64,000 bases of DNA from Begonia masoniana (lineage: Eukaryota; Streptophyta; Magnoliopsida; Cucurbitales; Begoniaceae), in NCBI GenBank assembly GCA_022432975.1, contig CM039512.1:45968309-46032308 (forward strand), written 5' to 3'. Below, one piece after another: positions 1 through 11,874 of the stretch; position 1 is the first letter of the stretch, and the number at the start of each line of letters is the position of its first letter. The translations under genes were made by a program, and so were the position numbers. The notes below the pieces were generated by a model. The model did not search any database. It was not told the origin of the DNA and saw only the letters and a program-made list of their open reading frames with translations.

Positions 1-294
1 AGCTGAACAATGAAGGGCAACAACCGCAGGGGTGTCAAAAGGACGAGTGATGATAGAATTGGCCAAGGGAATGAGAAGCGTGCACAAGGATATGTTCAGT
101 TTCCCCAATGCCCGAAGTGTAATAAATTTCATGCTGGTGAGTGTAAGGCGGGTTTGGGCCGCTGTTTCAACTGTAATGAAAGGGGTCACCTCCTCAGGGA
201 CTGTCCGAAGAAAATTAGAGGCTGATGTTTTAATTGCAGCGAGACAGGTCACCTCGTCAAGGACTGCCCAATGCTAAATGAAGGACCTGCGTGA
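1..294 (+). pseudogene. gag C-terminal zinc-knuckle remnant, Ty3 element A
   Basis: This is the end of a Ty3 retrotransposon gag (nucleocapsid) that starts outside the window. The frame shows a variant knuckle C-x2-C-x3-H-x3-C (CPKCNKFHAGEC), then a canonical CCHC knuckle (CFNCNERGHLLRDC). After an in-frame TGA at 223-225 comes a second CCHC (CFNCSETGHLVKDC), ending at 292-294. Such knuckles bind the element RNA during packaging. The same variant-plus-CCHC pair occurs in the gag at 51006-52148, so the two elements are related. No protease, RT or integrase follows before the polypurine tract at 1271, so pol is deleted or was never present. The internal stop argues for decay, although it could be a sequencing error. 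Confidence 0.85.
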
Positions 295-1270
295 GAGCAC
301 CAAGAGTCTCCACCCTCACAGATGCAGAGGATGCAGTGCAGCACACAGTAGTTATAGGTACATTTTAATTATGAAATATAATAAGTAATGAATAACAGCG
401 TGTGTTGTGTGGATTAAGAATATAAAATATTAGGAGATGTTATGTCAATTAGCTTAGGAGTTTAAGGATGTTACCTAGTAATGGAATGAAGTAGACTTGA
501 GGACTTAGAAAGTTTAGGAGGTTTGGAGTAATGTTGTAGATTTATCTACAACAAGTTTGCGAACAAGAGAATGGTTAGATGAATCATTACAAGAAAGTCA
601 AGAAAAACATTCAGAACTCAACTAGGTTGAACAAAAGAGTGTAGATTAGTTAGTAAACTTTGGAGAAATCCTTGGGTGATATGATTTTTATGTTAAGTAC
701 TGAAGTTCGGAGAACGATTGGAAGGAATGATAAGAAGTGTTAAGGATAAGTGAAGGGGATTAGTTAGATTAAATAGAGGGTTAAATATTTAGTGTTACAT
801 GAATTGAGGATATCAAATAGGGAGAACGAGGATTGGCACGAAAATTTTTTTAAGTAAATTTGGATGTGAAGCTAAGTCAGGAGATCTCAAAGGTTCGACT
901 CGTACTTAACGAAGTTGTAGCCGATGAATACATGAATGATTTAAGATTAGAGTAAATAGTTTAGAGCAAATCAATGGTGAAAGTTAGGGATTTGACTGTG
1001 TTAGAGTTAATAGAAATTTAAGTTTGACCAATCGAGCACAGCAAGTGTAGTTAAAAAAAAAAAAAAAATTTACATTCAAGGAGATAATGAGAGAGATCAT
1101 TAGTGAACAGAGTTTAATAACCAGGTACTGGAATCTGCAGTTTAGAATGAATGAATATGGAAGTGGAGAAATTAGATAGTGGAAGTGTAGAAATTAGATA
1201 GTACTTAAATGGATTAATAGATTGAGAGACCCTTAAGACTAAGCAAATTTTGAGGACAAAATTTATTTTA
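295..1270 (+). other. Non-coding internal remainder of Ty3 element A
   Basis: About 975 bases lie between the last zinc knuckle and the polypurine tract with no open frame of note and no recognisable pol motif. The tail (about 1240-1262) reads AAATTTTGAGGACAAAAT, which matches the tail before the 3' LTR of the gag-only element near 53370-53388. This supports a shared non-autonomous architecture (LTR, gag, non-coding spacer, PPT, LTR). Confidence 0.6.
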
Positions 1271-1282
1271 AGGAGGGTGGAA
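1271..1282 (+). promoter_or_regulatory. Polypurine tract of element A
   Basis: The purine run AGGAGGGTGGAA directly precedes the LTR start TGTAACACCC. In LTR retrotransposons this tract primes plus-strand DNA synthesis. The gag-only element has the equivalent GGTGGGTGGAA just before its 3' LTR at 53407. Confidence 0.75.
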
Positions 1283-1519
1283 TGTAACACCCGAAAATTT
1301 TACCAAATATTTTAGCTATGTACTTAGAGTTTCGTACGAAATCTTAGGGAGTTACCCAAACGAAAGATAAACGGATGGAGAAACCAAAAATTTAGATTTT
1401 TTTAGAGGGATTAATTAAAAGAAGAATTTAAGATGTATATGGTTTAATAGGATATTTGATTGGAGTAGCTTCTTCATAAAGCAACTACAATCCATGTAAC
1501 CAAACACTCCGTCTCCAAT

Positions 1520-1626
1520 CTCTCCCTCCCTCCCTCCCTCCCTCCGTAGCAGCCAAACACCCCCCCCCCCCCCCCTATTTGTTCTTCTCTCTTCTACGCT
1601 ATCAGCAAATCGCCCCCCCCCCCCCC
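1520..1626. repeat. C-rich low-complexity tracts in LTR A
   Basis: A (CCCT)n run at about 1523-1545 and two poly-C runs near 1560-1575 and 1611-1627. Minus-strand frames across them are poly-glycine artefacts. Homopolymers this long are prone to length error. Confidence 0.9.
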
Positions 1627-4077
1627 CTACTCCTTTAGTTTTCTTCATCTCCAGAACACATTTTTCTCTCCCTCTACGTTTGTCTTCAGCAACAAAACAA
1701 TCTCTCCCCCCCCTCTATTTCCTTTCTTCTCCTCCAGTGGCTCACACTCACCCATCCTCTCTCTATTCTTCACGGTTTCTCCAGCCCTTCCTCCATGGTC
1801 GACGACTTCTCATTTCTCAAAGCTTCAATCGTTGAAGAAAAATAAGGTAAGAGTGGATAATGGCTTAGGGTTATTTGTGTTGATGGAATGGTGTGCATTT
1901 GGGAGCATTTTTGTGGAAGATTTTTTTTTGGAGAGTTGTAAACCCTAAATAATTGCACGTAATGTTGGTTGTTTTGCTGGGTTTTATCTCCATTTGGACG
2001 TTTGACTAATTTATATAAAGGTATTGATGATAGATTGGAGAGGAAAATAAATTTAGTGTTTATTGTGGTGAGGTATGTTGGTAGATGTTGGCATTTGTTA
2101 TGAATGCACGAAAATGGGAGATTCCTTGCTGAATGTTATCTCTTAATGGGTCTTCAAACATGTTAAATAATTATGCTGAATGTTCAATTAGAAAAGGTTT
2201 GAGTTTGGTTAAGTTTTAATGAAAGTCTGAAATTTTGAATTAGGAGCAGGGCAGTTTCTATCAATTTTTGGCAAATCTATCGACTTCCGTTTTAAAAACT
2301 ATTTTGGTGTGTTAAACTAGACACTTTAAGGAAGCCATGGCCTTTGGAATCAAGTCATTTCGATATGTATCGTAAAAGTTTTGAATTTTTGAAGTTGGCT
2401 CAATTTCTAGGTCAAAATCTGGGTTTGGTTATGGCATTGGTTTGTTGGTTGGAAATTTGTTTAAATGCTAATTGTTTGGTGTGTTTGACTTGAGCATTAT
2501 GACATGTGATATATGGTTCGTTTGGTTATGGGATTTGGCCTCCATTGAAGTGTGGTGAATGGTAGGAGCATTATTTTGATTGTTGTTGGAAATTAGGAGA
2601 TTTCATGCACTTATTCTGGGTTTGAATTCAAGTTCTATTATTATTGGACATTGGATGTTAAGCGCTCCTGGTGTCCCCTGTTGATTTTGAAGTTTAGTTT
2701 AATGTTAGCCGAAAATCTAAGGATGTAATTGGTTATGTTCTTATGAATGATGTTATGATGTTTAGGTTTCCAAGTTCTGCGGACAAGAATACAATTGAGT
2801 ACAAGTTGAGATAAATTTGCTAAGGACGTCAGGTAAGTAATGTTACGCGCATATTATAGGTTCGTGCATCACCGAGACGTTCAAGACTTTCAACTCTGCA
2901 GCAACAGGTAAGTTCATAACCGTAGGTTGGCCCCTAAGGCCCTACATCACGGAGGTACTAGGTTTTCTGTTCTGTCGGGTTGTTTTGGGTAGAAAGGTTA
3001 TAGTTTATGTTTTGATTTATCAATGTTCTGCTTCACAGCATGTTCTGTTATTTCTGTGTCTGCTGTTTAAGTTTAAGCACTGAGAATGTTCATGCATACA
3101 CGTTTTACTGAAAGTTCATGCAAAGGATGATTTCTGTACACGGTTTTGAAGTTAAGCAAGATAAAATCTGACTGAAATGTACCGGTTAAGTGCGGGACGA
3201 GAACTGACCCACTGTTACTGTACTGTTATATATATATGTATACTGTATTACTGTATGTGCCTATTGTGCACACACTGTTTATCAGTTTCCCTATAAGCCC
3301 CACTTACACCTCTCTGCCACTGAAACGTAATGTACTGTACTGTCACTGTTTTTCTGAAAAGTTTCATGCATAGCATATGCATCACTGCATTCCATATGTT
3401 CTTACTGAGCTTTAGGCTCATAGATGAACTCTCTGATGTAGGTACTGAACCCGTAGATGAGGAGTTAATGCCTCAGTCTGATGTATAAGTGATCGGTGGC
3501 TCGAGCTTGCGTGGGATTGGTTGCTGCAGCCGGACATGTTTCTGTTCAGAGGTTTAAGTTTTTAAAGTGAAGTTATGTTTGTAAATTTTACTTAAATTCT
3601 GGTGTTTGGTTTTAAAAACTCTGTCAGTGAATTCTGGAAATCCATGTTAGGTTCTGTATTGTCTCTGAGATTTTGAAACAATGTATAGATTCTATGTCAA
3701 CGTTTAAAACCTCTGTATTTGACAGTTGAAATTATTTTCTGAAGTATTCTGGAATTGTTTGGAATATTTTCCTCTTTTAGGGTTTGCATGGATTACCCCT
3801 GATTCTTGAGGTATCCATGCAGTCTGTTTTCTTAACCTTTTGTTGTGTTTTCTGATATGTCCAAAAGAAATCATGTTTCGAATATAGTCTTTATTTTTGG
3901 AAGTTTTGAAGCTTCTGCATCGGCAGATGCCTTTTTCTGTTTTATGTCTTCTGTTTCCTGTCATCGGTAGAAGTCTTCTATTTACTGTTCATTTCGGTAG
4001 ATGTTTTCAGTAAGAAGTTTTCTGTTTACTGTTCATTTCGGTAGGTGTCTTCGGTGAGAGCTTTCTGTTTTACATCC

Positions 4078-4500
4078 CCCGATGACATCATTCACATCAT
4101 CCGTCTGACGTCATCTGTTTTGTCTTATTCATATCCACCGATTGCCACTGTTCATATTTTGTCTTATTCATATCCACCGCCAAATAGTGTTTCTGCCTTA
4201 GGCTTTCTTCTATCGATTTTGTTTCATGTCTGCATCTTCCGATGACGTCACAACATCTTCCGTCTGACGTCATCGCATCTTCTGATTTCATCTGTTGTCT
4301 GCATCTTCCGATGACGTCACCACATCTTTCGATTTCATCTGTTGCCTGCATCTTCTGATGACGTCACAACATCTTCCGTCTGACGTCATCCTATGACTCG
4401 TCTTATTCACATCCACCTGTGAATAGTAAATTTCTGTTTGTAGTTTGCATCTACCGGTACTGTTCACTTTTGTCTTATTCACATCCACCGGTTAATGTTC
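4078..4500. repeat. Palindromic minisatellite in LTR A (TGACGTCA units)
   Basis: GATGACGTCAC and its inverse TGACGTCATC recur several times (around 4083-4112, 4249-4275, 4310-4320, 4357-4392), separated by ATCTTCCGTC. Neighbouring units GATGACGTCA and TGACGTCATC form inverted pairs. A second short unit, CTTATTCAYATCCACCG, recurs at about 4123, 4163, 4402 and 4473. TGACGTCA is also a perfect bZIP-type ACGT palindrome, but a regulatory role is inference only. Confidence 0.75.
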
Positions 4501-4929
4501 ACTTTCTTCTTATTCACTTCTCCCACTCGTATTTCCTGTTTTCTGTTGCCATTAATAACTGTCATCCAGATTCTTTTTACATGTCTTCCTGCACTCTTCG
4601 AATTCCACTTTGTCGGATATTCTGAATGTCCAAAGTCTAGTTTACTTCTATCTCCCTGTTTTCTTTAGTCTGTTATTTCTGTGGATAGAAGAAATTAACG
4701 TGTCTTCTGATTCTGTTCCAAGTATTCTGATTCCCTTCTGTTGTTTATACTATAATTCGTCTTATCTGTGTTTCCCGTTTTGATTCTGGCCCCCAGAGAA
4801 CTCTCTCTCTCTGTCAATGTTTTAAAAGTATAATGTTTAAAAAAAAATGTATAGTCCGAATTTCCAGTATGTCCCGGAGTGATGACTTGACTCTCGGACC
4901 CCGATCGGGTTCGGTCTCGGGCCGTCACA

Positions 4930-5107
4930 CTTTTATGCCCTCGGTCCTTTCGGCCGACGGCTTCAATTATTTTAATTGATACTTAAATATTGTTTTATCA
5001 GATAATTTCATAACGATTTCAACCATTATAGATTTTGATTAAAGTTTTCAAAAAAAAAAAAAAGAATTTTCACGGAAATTCAAGAATTATGTTTAAGGGT
5101 CGTTACA
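4930..5107 (+). mobile_element. 3' tail of another Ty3-type LTR
   Basis: This 178-base AT-rich stretch ends with AAGGGTCGTTACA, a typical end for the TGTAAC...GTTACA LTRs of this window. It is best read as the remaining right end of an LTR into which element A inserted. Alternatively it is simply the end of LTR A. Confidence 0.45.
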
Positions 5108-5887
5108 GATCGTCTAGGGTAGCGATCGATCGGCTTATGTTGTGGACGATTCAGCCTAAGTAAAGTTAAGTATACTGATGGGGGCTACTTTGACCGATTT
5201 TAAATGTGAATCGGTCGGGATTGTCGACACCAATGCGTTAGAGTCATTTTGTGGAAAATTTAATTAAGTGTCGTCGACCGATTTTGATCAGTGTTGACAT
5301 CAACTGATTTTGGTCAGTGTTGACATCGACCGATTTTGGTCAGTGTTGACATCGACCGATTTTGATCAGTGTTGACATCGACCGATTTTCATCTGGGTTG
5401 ATATACAGAGAGTTTAGAGTTTATCAAGTCTGTTAAGTTTTCTGGAAAAGGGCAACATCGACCATTTATAGTGAAGTGTTCGGTCGAAAGCGTCGACCGA
5501 TATCACACAGAGGCCACGTCGACCAAATGTTAAGTGTTCTGGTTTAGACATCGACCGATTAGAAGGAAACGAATTCCAGTAAGTTTAGGACGTCGACCCC
5601 CACTGTACCATTCGTCCAAACCCGATAGAAAGAATTGTCGACCCCCTACTGTTCCTTTGATGAAACCCGAGACAAATTGTTATAGACGTCGATCGAAGCC
5701 TCTGTTTTATTATTTTATCACTGTTATACTAAAGTTTAATTTAATATGAGATTGTCCACACGTGAATAGTCTTCTGTTGGTATGGGTTAATTACCCTCTT
5801 ACATGTATGATTAAAAGAATGAAATAAAAGTTCAAATTTTACGAGATTTTTAGGAATAGTTAAAAGGTGAAATCAAGGGACGTTACA
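5108..5887 (+). mobile_element. 3' tail of a Ty3-type LTR (family B, copy 1)
   Basis: The stretch ends with AAGGGACGTTACA at 5887. It resembles the LTR tail at 20500-21172: both carry arrays built on GTCGACCGAT, then GACGTCGATCGAA with ACTGTT..., and then AAAGTTCAAA-TTTACGAG shortly before the end. The left part of this LTR is not adjacent; it was presumably separated by the insertions to its left. Confidence 0.55.
5271..5395. repeat. 26-bp minisatellite in LTR family B
   Basis: About five copies of a unit of about 26 bases whose core reads CGACCGATTTTGATCAGTG followed by TTGACAT. The TCGACCGAT core also recurs singly downstream (5458-5700). The related LTR at 20519-20830 uses the same core in a longer unit. 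Confidence 0.85.
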
Positions 5888-8260
5888 GTTTATGCATATC
5901 TTACTGAGCGTTAGACTCATAGTTTGGACTTTGTAATGTAGGTGAAAAATTTTATGATGTACGCTATAAAAGAAATTAATGAAAGATGCAGTCGAAGAGG
6001 TTCTCTCATGATGAGTGGTGTTAATGCAAATAACGATTCAGAGACTATAAAGAAAAAAACTTGCGTTTTATTTCTTTCAGAGTTAAAATAAATTTTATAT
6101 CACCTAATATTTTGTTATGTTTATTGATGAATTTATTAAGTATTGTTTTCAAATGACCATTTGATATCGTTGATTTTATTTTAATGAACACTTATGGATT
6201 TTAAGACTTCCACTGTATGTTTTTGATGAAGTGATTTCAAAATTTTAGTTGAACTCTTTAAAGAAAAAGTAAAGTAGAAACGATGTACTATGAGGCTGTA
6301 ACGCCCGGGTTTCGGATTTTTTGTTATATAGGGTTATATTCGTAAAAATAGTAAATTAAGTCCGTTTTACGAACGAAAAGTTTTGTTAGAACCCTAAGAA
6401 TAAATTGAAATATTTAGAGGAACAAGAAAATTTCAGAGAAACCAAATCGATAGGTTAATTAGCGAATTAAGCAAAGAATTGAGGGAGGAGCACCCCCCCC
6501 ACCCCAAAATTCAGTTTTCTCCTCCACGAAAGAAAAACCTCAGAGAACCCTTAAACGATTTTTTCACCCCTCCCTGCGATCCTTCAATCGGCCGACAGCT
6601 CTCCTCCAACGTCTGTTTTTCTTTCCGTTTTCTTGGACGAATCAACACTCTAGGTAAGGCTCCACTATTCTAGTCTTTTAGTTTCAGTTTTAGGGTTGTA
6701 TTTCGTTAGGGTTTGAGAAATTATAGGTTTATGTTAAGAATTGTTAGGTTTATCGTATTAATGTCCATTGATGATGTATTTATGATTATAGTTGGTAGTT
6801 AGGATGAATTAATAGTTGTTGTTTTGATTTTGGTGGTTGAGAGGTTGAAAAAGCCATTAATAGAGGTTGTAGAGATTGTAAACGTGAATTGCTTGATAGA
6901 ATGCCCGAAAGAAGTAAATTAGAGTTTTAGAAAAATTGTCTTAGCTAGGAGTCTCGTTTGGTTTTATAAACGATTTATGTAAAGTCGATTCTTACGACGA
7001 ATTTGTGAAATGTTTTAGGAGAACCAAGCTAAGGACGGTGCACGGCATTGCTAAGGACGCCAGGTAAGTGTGTGTTAGGCTTCCGGCCCTTAAGACCCTA
7101 CATCGTATCGATGTTAGGATTTATGACTTTCGACGATGTTTTCATGATTGTGGGGTTTTAACGAGTTTCGAAGATCAATTAATGGTTGTTGTTTTGATTT
7201 TGGTGGTTGAGAGGTTGAAAAAGACATTTACGAGTCGGGTAGCCTAGGACGTTAGTTATTAACGGCGTATTAGGTTTGTTTATGAGTTAAGTATGTTTGT
7301 GCACGTTTATGAACTGTCTTTGATGATATATTATGTGTAGTTCCTTCATGCATCATGTTTTACCTTTGAAGGCATATGAAATGTTTTTATACGCATGATT
7401 TCAAGTAAAGAAGTAAAGAACAAGTAAAGAAATGTAAAGGTTAAGTGAGGACAGTGAGTGAGTAGGGCACATGGCACGATTTATGGCAATTCATGGCAAG
7501 ACCAAACACCCAATATATGGCGCGCATGGGGCAAGGCAGGTTATCTACGGGGTAGATGAGGTGATGCATGTGCCTACCACTACGTAATTTCCTACTTATT
7601 CCTCATGATATGTAATGTTAAATAAATGAACCGAACATGTTTTGTGAAATTCATGCACTCATGTATATGTCATTTATAGTGCACTCATTACTAAGCATTA
7701 AGTTTACTGTTTAAATCTTATGATGTAGGTGACGAAGTGGAAGGTGAGGAACCTCCTCTTGATGATAAAGCATAGGTGGTTGACGGGTGGTGCTTGTGGC
7801 AACAGGAAGTGTTTTGGCAAGGCTTACCGACCTGTGGCTGTGTTCCGAGTTATTTTAGGTAAATGAATGTGAATGTAGTAGATATATAATTAGTTGTTGA
7901 TGAAGTCTATTTTGGATAAATTGTATAGTGGATTAGCTTGGAGATAATGTTGTTTTGGATAGTTATATATATATATATATATATATTGGGTTTGCTTTTG
8001 ATGATTTTAAGAGTTTCCGTTGCGCATATTTGACATTGATGAAATGGTTTAGAATTTTGATATGATTCGTTGACTTTGAGTTGGATTTGATGATGTTAGG
8101 ATGATAATGTTACTATGATGATTTTTAAATGAAAAGGGTGTGCATATTAGGTGGAGATAGACATAAATGAATTGAGAATATTATGTGGATGAGTTTTTAG
8201 GTAAAATGGATGAAGAAGTGGCAAAGGAAGAAGGAAAGAGGCGCTGGCTGTACAGCTGGG

Positions 8261-9944
8261 TGTTAGTGATTTTCTACACTTTTACGCAAGTGCACGTATC
8301 GCTTCAAGTAGTAAAAATATCAATCCCACGAGGATATTTTTAATTGAGTTAATTGCTATAAAAATCTTATTAAAATATTAAAATGATAAATGAAAATAAT
8401 TAGAATTAAAATCCGGATGACGATGCAACAAAAGAAAACAGGATAAACAAGATAAAATCAGTAAGTGGAAGTCTTGGCTAGAATCGATTTCTTCGTTATG
8501 ATAAATTTACTACTGATGCTCTGGTGATACTCTGCAGCATTGTCTATGAACAGCAAGAATAAAATAATTCTATGATTCTTTCGAATTACTTAAGTAAATT
8601 CAATTTAGAATTTCTCTCAATCTTGAAGGAATGTAACTAACATTGAATTTCCTATTTGCCCTATTCTTAATGCCAATTGAATTAACGTTAACTACTTTGC
8701 AACAAATTAATCCGATTAATTATTCGTGCATCTTAGAATTTATATTTATCTTTCGATACAATATAAACATGGATCATCAAACTATCTATTGATATGATCT
8801 GAATTAAGCAAGGAATATCACAAATAATTGTTCAATAAACAATCGCATAAACAAATCGAGATCGTAGCAAAATCCGTAACGAATACTATCGTCCTAACCA
8901 AGAAATCAAAAGTTTAGCCTGAAATCATGATAACAAAACTAAAAAAATAAAATTCAGAAGAACATCAAAAGTATCAGAGAAGAGGAAGAAGAAGATGTAG
9001 TCCTCCGGGCCGCCCTCTAGACCTCCATTTTTGTTCTCATTTTATGATATTTTTTGTGCAGTGTATCTTTTCTCTCAAATCCCTAGAATAACGCATTCTC
9101 TTTCTTCCTTTTCGGGATTTTATTTTCTTTTTCTGGTCCTCCTCTCTCTCTTTCCAATGCTTTCTCTGTTGATCGAAATATGTTCTTCCTAGCCAAGTCT
9201 GCAAATTGCTCGTGAGTTTTTGTCTTTTACTACTCCCCTTTTTTTTCACATCAACCGCTGTGCAGTGCCTTTCTTGTGATATTTTGTCTTTTAGTTCTTC
9301 TTTTTAGATTGCCACTCCAGCTTTTGCCACTTCTCCCAGTCGTCCACTCTCTTTATGGTCCACTTCTCCCAGTTGTCCACTCTCTCTATCGTCCATTTCT
9401 CCCAGTCGTCCACTTCTGCTCTGTCGTCCATTTCTCCCAGTTGTCCACTCTCTTTATTGTCCATTCTCTGTCGTCCGTTTGAATTTATCGTCCATTCTCT
9501 GTGCCAAGTGTCTATTGCTTTCAAAATCTCATCTCCAGAGAATCTCTAATTTGTTTGCTTTTCCTTGATTGTAGCTTCCCGTCTCTCTCTCATAATTTGA
9601 ATTAATTTACAGCCACGGTTTCTTGATTTAAATCCTTTATTTTTGGTAACCATCATTTCCTTGATTTGCTTTCTCTCTCTCCATAATCTTCAGCCTTTGA
9701 ATTTGAATTTTCCACTATTAAAATTGCATTCAAATAAGAAAATATAAAATTCAAATTAAGGAGAAAAATTTGCTTTTAATAGATAATCTGCATGAAATAT
9801 ATTAAATTAAATCAAGGCACTGATGCCGCAGCATTATATAACAATTGTAGTAAATTCCTACCAATTCCTTCTTGCATTCACTCAATTCATATAAGTTCTT
9901 TCAACTAATTACCGTATAAAATAACTCTAATTTAAGAGTTATCA
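8261..9944. mobile_element. Unclassified 1.7-kb insertion inside LTR D
   Basis: The AT-rich block starts TGTTAGTGATT and ends AGAGTTATCA, with CTGGG on the left and TTGGG on the right (TGGG shared), so it may be a TG...CA retroelement piece with a 4- to 5-bp duplication. The right end carries a small palindrome, AACTCTAATTTAAGAGTT. The left end has ACGCAAGTGCACGTATCG. I do not recognise a coding region; the minus-strand frame at 9037-9249 is low-complexity lysine/arginine. Helitron, TRIM and solo LTR remain possible. Confidence 0.45.
9327..9500. repeat. CT-rich minisatellite, period about 36 bp
   Basis: Repeated CTTCTCCCAGTYGTCCACT with spacers CTCTTTATNGTC, about five copies of decreasing similarity. 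Open frames on both strands here are by-products of the repeat. Confidence 0.8.
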
Positions 9945-9959
9945 TTGGGCGCGCAGCTG

Positions 9960-10400
9960 GCGCGTGCAGGCCAGTCTGGATGGCGAGCAAGGCGCGCTGC
10001 CCTGCTCAGCCGATTGATCGGCGCTCAATGGCGGATCGATCGGTAAAGCCCCTGGAATAAAGTGGTGAGGCAGAGCGTTTGTCGATCGATCGGTGCCCAT
10101 GGCCGATTGATCGGCAAAATACTGTTTATGCTCAGAGGAAAAAAACCAGAGTGATCGCTGATCGATCAGCCCGCCAGCCGATCGATTGGCCTTCACAGGG
10201 CGTTGGGTGCGCAGCGCGAGCGTTAGGCGTGGAGTAGGCGAGAGGTAGGCATGAGGTGCACGCGAGGGGCACGGGCGCGGGCCGTGGCTGCAGGTGCGAG
10301 GCACAGGCGCGCAAGGGGCGTGCTGTGACTGCTTGGCGCACGCGTGGTGAGCGTGCGGTGCGCGCGTCGAAGGCTGGGTGCACCCCATGCCTAGGCCCTC
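9960..10400. repeat. GC-rich palindromic region of LTR D
   Basis: Several short palindromes built on GATCGATC occur: CCGATTGATCGG, GGATCGATCGGT, GCTGATCGATCAGC (a perfect 14-base palindrome) and CCGATCGATTGG (9990-10190). They are followed by GCGCG-rich sequence to 10380. The position matches the palindromic array of the other LTRs in the window. The 171-codon minus-strand frame here is compositional. Confidence 0.7.
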
Positions 10401-10648
10401 CACGTCATTATCGGTCCCCGAGTGTAATGTGATGTTTTTCGACCTTAAACGAGTCATTTTAAATACGTTTTAAGTTAGACCCTAAATGTTGATAGAGGAG
10501 GATCGATTGTCTAAGTCCATTTTCTTTTAAGGTGATTAAATAAAAATGAAAAATTTTTATGTGAAAGAACATGGGTTTAAGTTAAGGTTACGTCACGGCT
10601 AGTCCGTGGCGACCCTGACGGGGTCGGGGTCGTCACAGAGGCGTTACA

Positions 10649-11495
10649 CAATCATTAACTATCAAGTTCAAAATATGAGATAAACAGCGTATATGAATGC
10701 ATTCTCTATCTAAAACCAAGTATTTCCAACGTCGCCAACTCTTAACCAAATATGAAATGATAACATCATTCAAATAGATGTTATCAACAGTAATTATCAA
10801 CACATTCTCAATTCCTCAATCAAGCATGGTTTTGCCCTTATGGTTATCAATTTGACAAAAAATCAAAATCTTCTTGTGCAACTTTCAATCGCCATCAACA
10901 AAGTGTCCCATCAATACCATATAATTGATATTTTGATTAGAAGTCTAAGTATCTGTAACTAAGCATACTCTTTGACTACTTTTCTTGACGTACTCTTTCA
11001 ACTTACTTTTTTCTTTTTTGTATATCATCTCAATATCCCTTCCAATCGTTCTATGCGATAGCATAACAAACCGAGCCTTGAAAAAATTCAAGCAATTCTT
11101 TGAAACATTCTCTTTCAATCATTCTCATAGACAATTCATCTTTAATCAGCATTGTAGCAATATAATTACGTCCACATGACTGCGTAAACGTTGATTATTT
11201 AGAACATTCTTAACAAAAGGTAATGTCTTTTGTTTAGTGTCTAGTCTTGCCAAATACTTTTTACATGCACGTAAATGGCTTGTCATATTTGAGTGCCATT
11301 CTTTTGCATATGACATGCATAAAGTTGCCAACAATAGTTGCATTTAGCTTTAGGATTCTCAGGATCATTATCTTCAACCCAAGTAAAGTGCTCTAAAGTA
11401 TAATACCTAAACGTTCTTTTCCTTGTATTAATATTACTATAACTCATTTGACTTTTCATCCTAAACAAAAAAAAAGGCATGAACCACATATTCAT
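10649..11495 (-). pseudogene. hAT transposase, N-terminal part, truncated and frameshifted
   Basis: On the minus strand, 11495-11283 encodes HFTWVEDNDPENPKAKCNYC, the start of a BED zinc finger, and 11283-11146 continues with the HLRAC half after a frameshift. Further on (about 11070-10880) pieces read RTIGRDIEMIYKKEK, RVCLVTDT and NHKGK, and near 10650-10720 SWRRWKYLVLDRECIH then HILNLIVND. These are in the order of plant hAT (RICESLEEPER-like) transposases, which bind DNA through the BED finger and cut and paste the element. Stops and frameshifts make it non-functional. It stops abruptly at 10648/10649, where LTR C begins. Confidence 0.8.
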
Positions 11496-11695
11496 AATTC
11501 AATCACCAAACAATAAATATAACACTATTCATAATTCAAACATCAACCATACCAATAATCATAATTCAAAATCAAACATACCAATATTCACAATTCAAAC
11601 ATCAACCATAACAATATTCATACTTCAAAAACCAAACATAACAATATTAATAATTCAAAAAATAACAATATTAACAATATTTATTATTGAAACAC
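11494..11695. repeat. AT-rich minisatellite, period about 30 bp
   Basis: About six degenerate copies of a unit resembling ATTCAAACATCAACCATA followed by CCAATATTCAT. It lies just upstream (minus strand) of the hAT transposase start. Confidence 0.8.
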
Positions 11696-11874
11696 CTTCT
11701 GTCAACTGTTAATTGCGCGTTCCACTGCACACCATGAATACTACCAAAGACTGCACACCTTTGCCATTGAAAAAAAAAACAATAAACAAAAGGTTAGTAA
11801 AAAAATTATTCGTAATTCTACTATTGGCAAAAAAAAAAAACAATGTGCAACTGCATGTGATCTGTAATGCAAGT

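Larger units (their letters stand above)
1283..4929 (+). mobile_element. 3' LTR of Ty3 element A
   Basis: The LTR starts with TGTAACACCCG after the PPT and probably ends with GGGCCGTCACA at 4929. GTTACA at 5107 is an alternative end, and the matching 5' LTR is outside the window, so the boundary is not proven. Inside are C-rich low-complexity runs (1520-1626), a donor-like block CTAAGGACGTCAGGTAAGT at 2820-2838, a second CAGGTAAGT at 2905, the stem-loop TGAGC-TTTAG-GCTCA at 3406-3420 followed by GATGTAGGT at 3435-3443, and a palindromic repeat array at 4078-4500. The length, about 3.6 kb, is long but compatible with Del/Tekay-like chromovirus LTRs. Confidence 0.65.
6297..10637 (+). mobile_element. 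Solo LTR D with perfect 5-bp target duplication
   Basis: The LTR starts TGTAACGCCCGGG and ends GGGGTCGTCACA. It is flanked by GAGGC at 6292-6296 and again at 10638-10642, so both ends are fixed. No internal region or second LTR is present, which marks a solo LTR left by recombination. It has a donor-like CTAAGGACGCCAGGTAAGT at 7051-7069, the stem-loop TAAGC-ATTAA-GTTTA (with a G-U pair) at 7692-7706, and GATGTAGGTGA at 7722-7732. An AT dinucleotide run lies near 7967-7986. The 4.34 kb include an unclassified insert (8261-9944); without it the LTR is about 2.66 kb. Strand is taken from the conserved blocks. Confidence 0.85.
5888..10648 (+). mobile_element. Outer Ty3-type LTR fragment C, interrupted by solo LTR D
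   Basis: To the right of the LTR end at 5887 the sequence resumes with a conserved LTR block: CTTACTGAGC, the stem-loop TGAGC-GTTAG-ACTCA at 5905-5919, then TAATGTAGGTGA at 5935-5946. It runs to 6296, is interrupted by the solo LTR 6297-10637, and ends after the duplicated GAGGC with GTTACA at 10648. Directly beyond lies hAT transposase sequence cut mid-domain, so this LTR probably entered a hAT gene. Confidence 0.6.

Noticed and set aside
5271..5395. Direct repeats resembling a CRISPR array
   Set aside because: Contiguous 26-bp minisatellite without unique spacers, in plant LTR sequence.
9942..10457. 171-codon minus-strand open frame
   Set aside because: It lies in the GC-rich palindromic part of LTR D; composition explains the lack of stops, and no domain is visible.
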